Shown piece by piece: positions 63,691 to 64,000 of a stretch of DNA of 64,000 nucleotides. The stretch's first letter is position 1. Every line of letters begins with the position of its first letter. Source of the DNA: Acanthosepion lycidas. Its lineage: Eukaryota > Mollusca > Cephalopoda > Sepiida > Sepiidae. The notes below the pieces were generated by a model, which saw only the letters and a program-made list of their open reading frames with translations, was not told where the DNA came from and made no database searches. Made by a program: the position numbers and the translations under genes. Location of the stretch: positions 53,652,026 through 53,716,025 of the forward strand of contig OZ010600.1 in assembly GCA_963932145.1 (NCBI GenBank), read 5' to 3'.

Positions 63691-64000
63691 TACAAAATGA
63701 GTCAAGTACAATATAAACAAAAAATCAACATTAAGTAAACGAACGAATTATACAACAACACAAACCGACTATGATTATACACTAGTTTCAAACTAAACTA
63801 ATCTCGCATTACTAACGGCTTGTTAGTGAGTCCGGTCATGAATTAAGAATTAAATAAATTCTCTCGAGGCAAAAGGGTTGACTAATTTCAAATGACCGGA
63901 AGGAATCTCTGAAATTACAAAAAGAGAAAGTGTTTGTAGATGGGAGGAGTGGAACTTAGCCGACAATTAAAAAGAGAGTTTCTTTGATGGGAATTACCGA
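63691..64000. other. Unassigned DNA
   Basis: Starts with a satellite-like CAATGTTTACAAAATGAGTC; otherwise no feature recognised to the window end. Confidence 0.4.

Overview
The window looks like intergenic DNA from a large, repeat-rich invertebrate genome. A coleoid cephalopod, probably an octopus, is my best guess. That is an inference from the mix of several tRNA-headed SINE families, Penelope-like element (PLE) remnants, mariner relatives and long (TA)n and (TATC)n tracts; no diagnostic host gene is present. There are no operons, bacterial genes or CRISPR arrays. I found no host protein-coding gene I can defend. Almost every recognisable coding trace is a broken transposable-element (TE) protein.

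Layout. 0-3.8 kb: unassigned DNA, two MADE1-like mariner MITEs, a LINE 3' fragment and SINEs. 3.9-7.3 kb: a minus-strand hAT transposase pseudogene whose conserved C-terminal motif has expanded into a 2.2 kb minisatellite that later captured another LINE/MITE segment. 7.3-9.2 kb: a PLE-like inverted composite and SINEs. 9.2-12.3 kb: a satellite made of mariner ends, interrupted by a composite element that itself carries a solo LTR, then a mariner pseudogene. 12.3-18.4 kb: SINEs, microsatellites, a pogo-like transposon and LINE pieces. 18.5-26.8 kb: MITE, PLE pieces with hammerhead-like motifs, a solo LTR with CTATC target duplications, and a 5'-truncated LINE inserted in a SINE. 27-32.9 kb: composite elements with internal minisatellites and a Tc1 remnant. 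33.5-36.3 kb: a 75-bp satellite. 36.6-39 kb: a gag/ORF1-like pseudogene between direct repeats. 39-45.5 kb: LINE remnants, 5S-rRNA/tRNA chimeric SINEs, and a 4 x 283-bp LTR-derived array. 47-48 kb: a 30/120-bp satellite. 49-54.3 kb: a small TIR element, a satellite with three nested insertions, and mariner N-terminal pieces. 54.6-57.3 kb: palindromic (TA)n DNA, MITEs and PLE motifs. 57.4-61.4 kb: a second mariner-end satellite next to a second mariner pseudogene. 61.4-64 kb: a 576-bp composite element and LINE fragments.

The unifying theme is conversion of TE pieces into tandem arrays. This is seen independently for the hAT dimerisation motif, mariner terminal sequence at two loci, a LINE C-terminal segment, an LTR module, and the interior and tail of one composite family. 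The order of insertion can be read from nested copies and target-site duplications. All family names are from memory of the families and from reading frames; nothing was searched.
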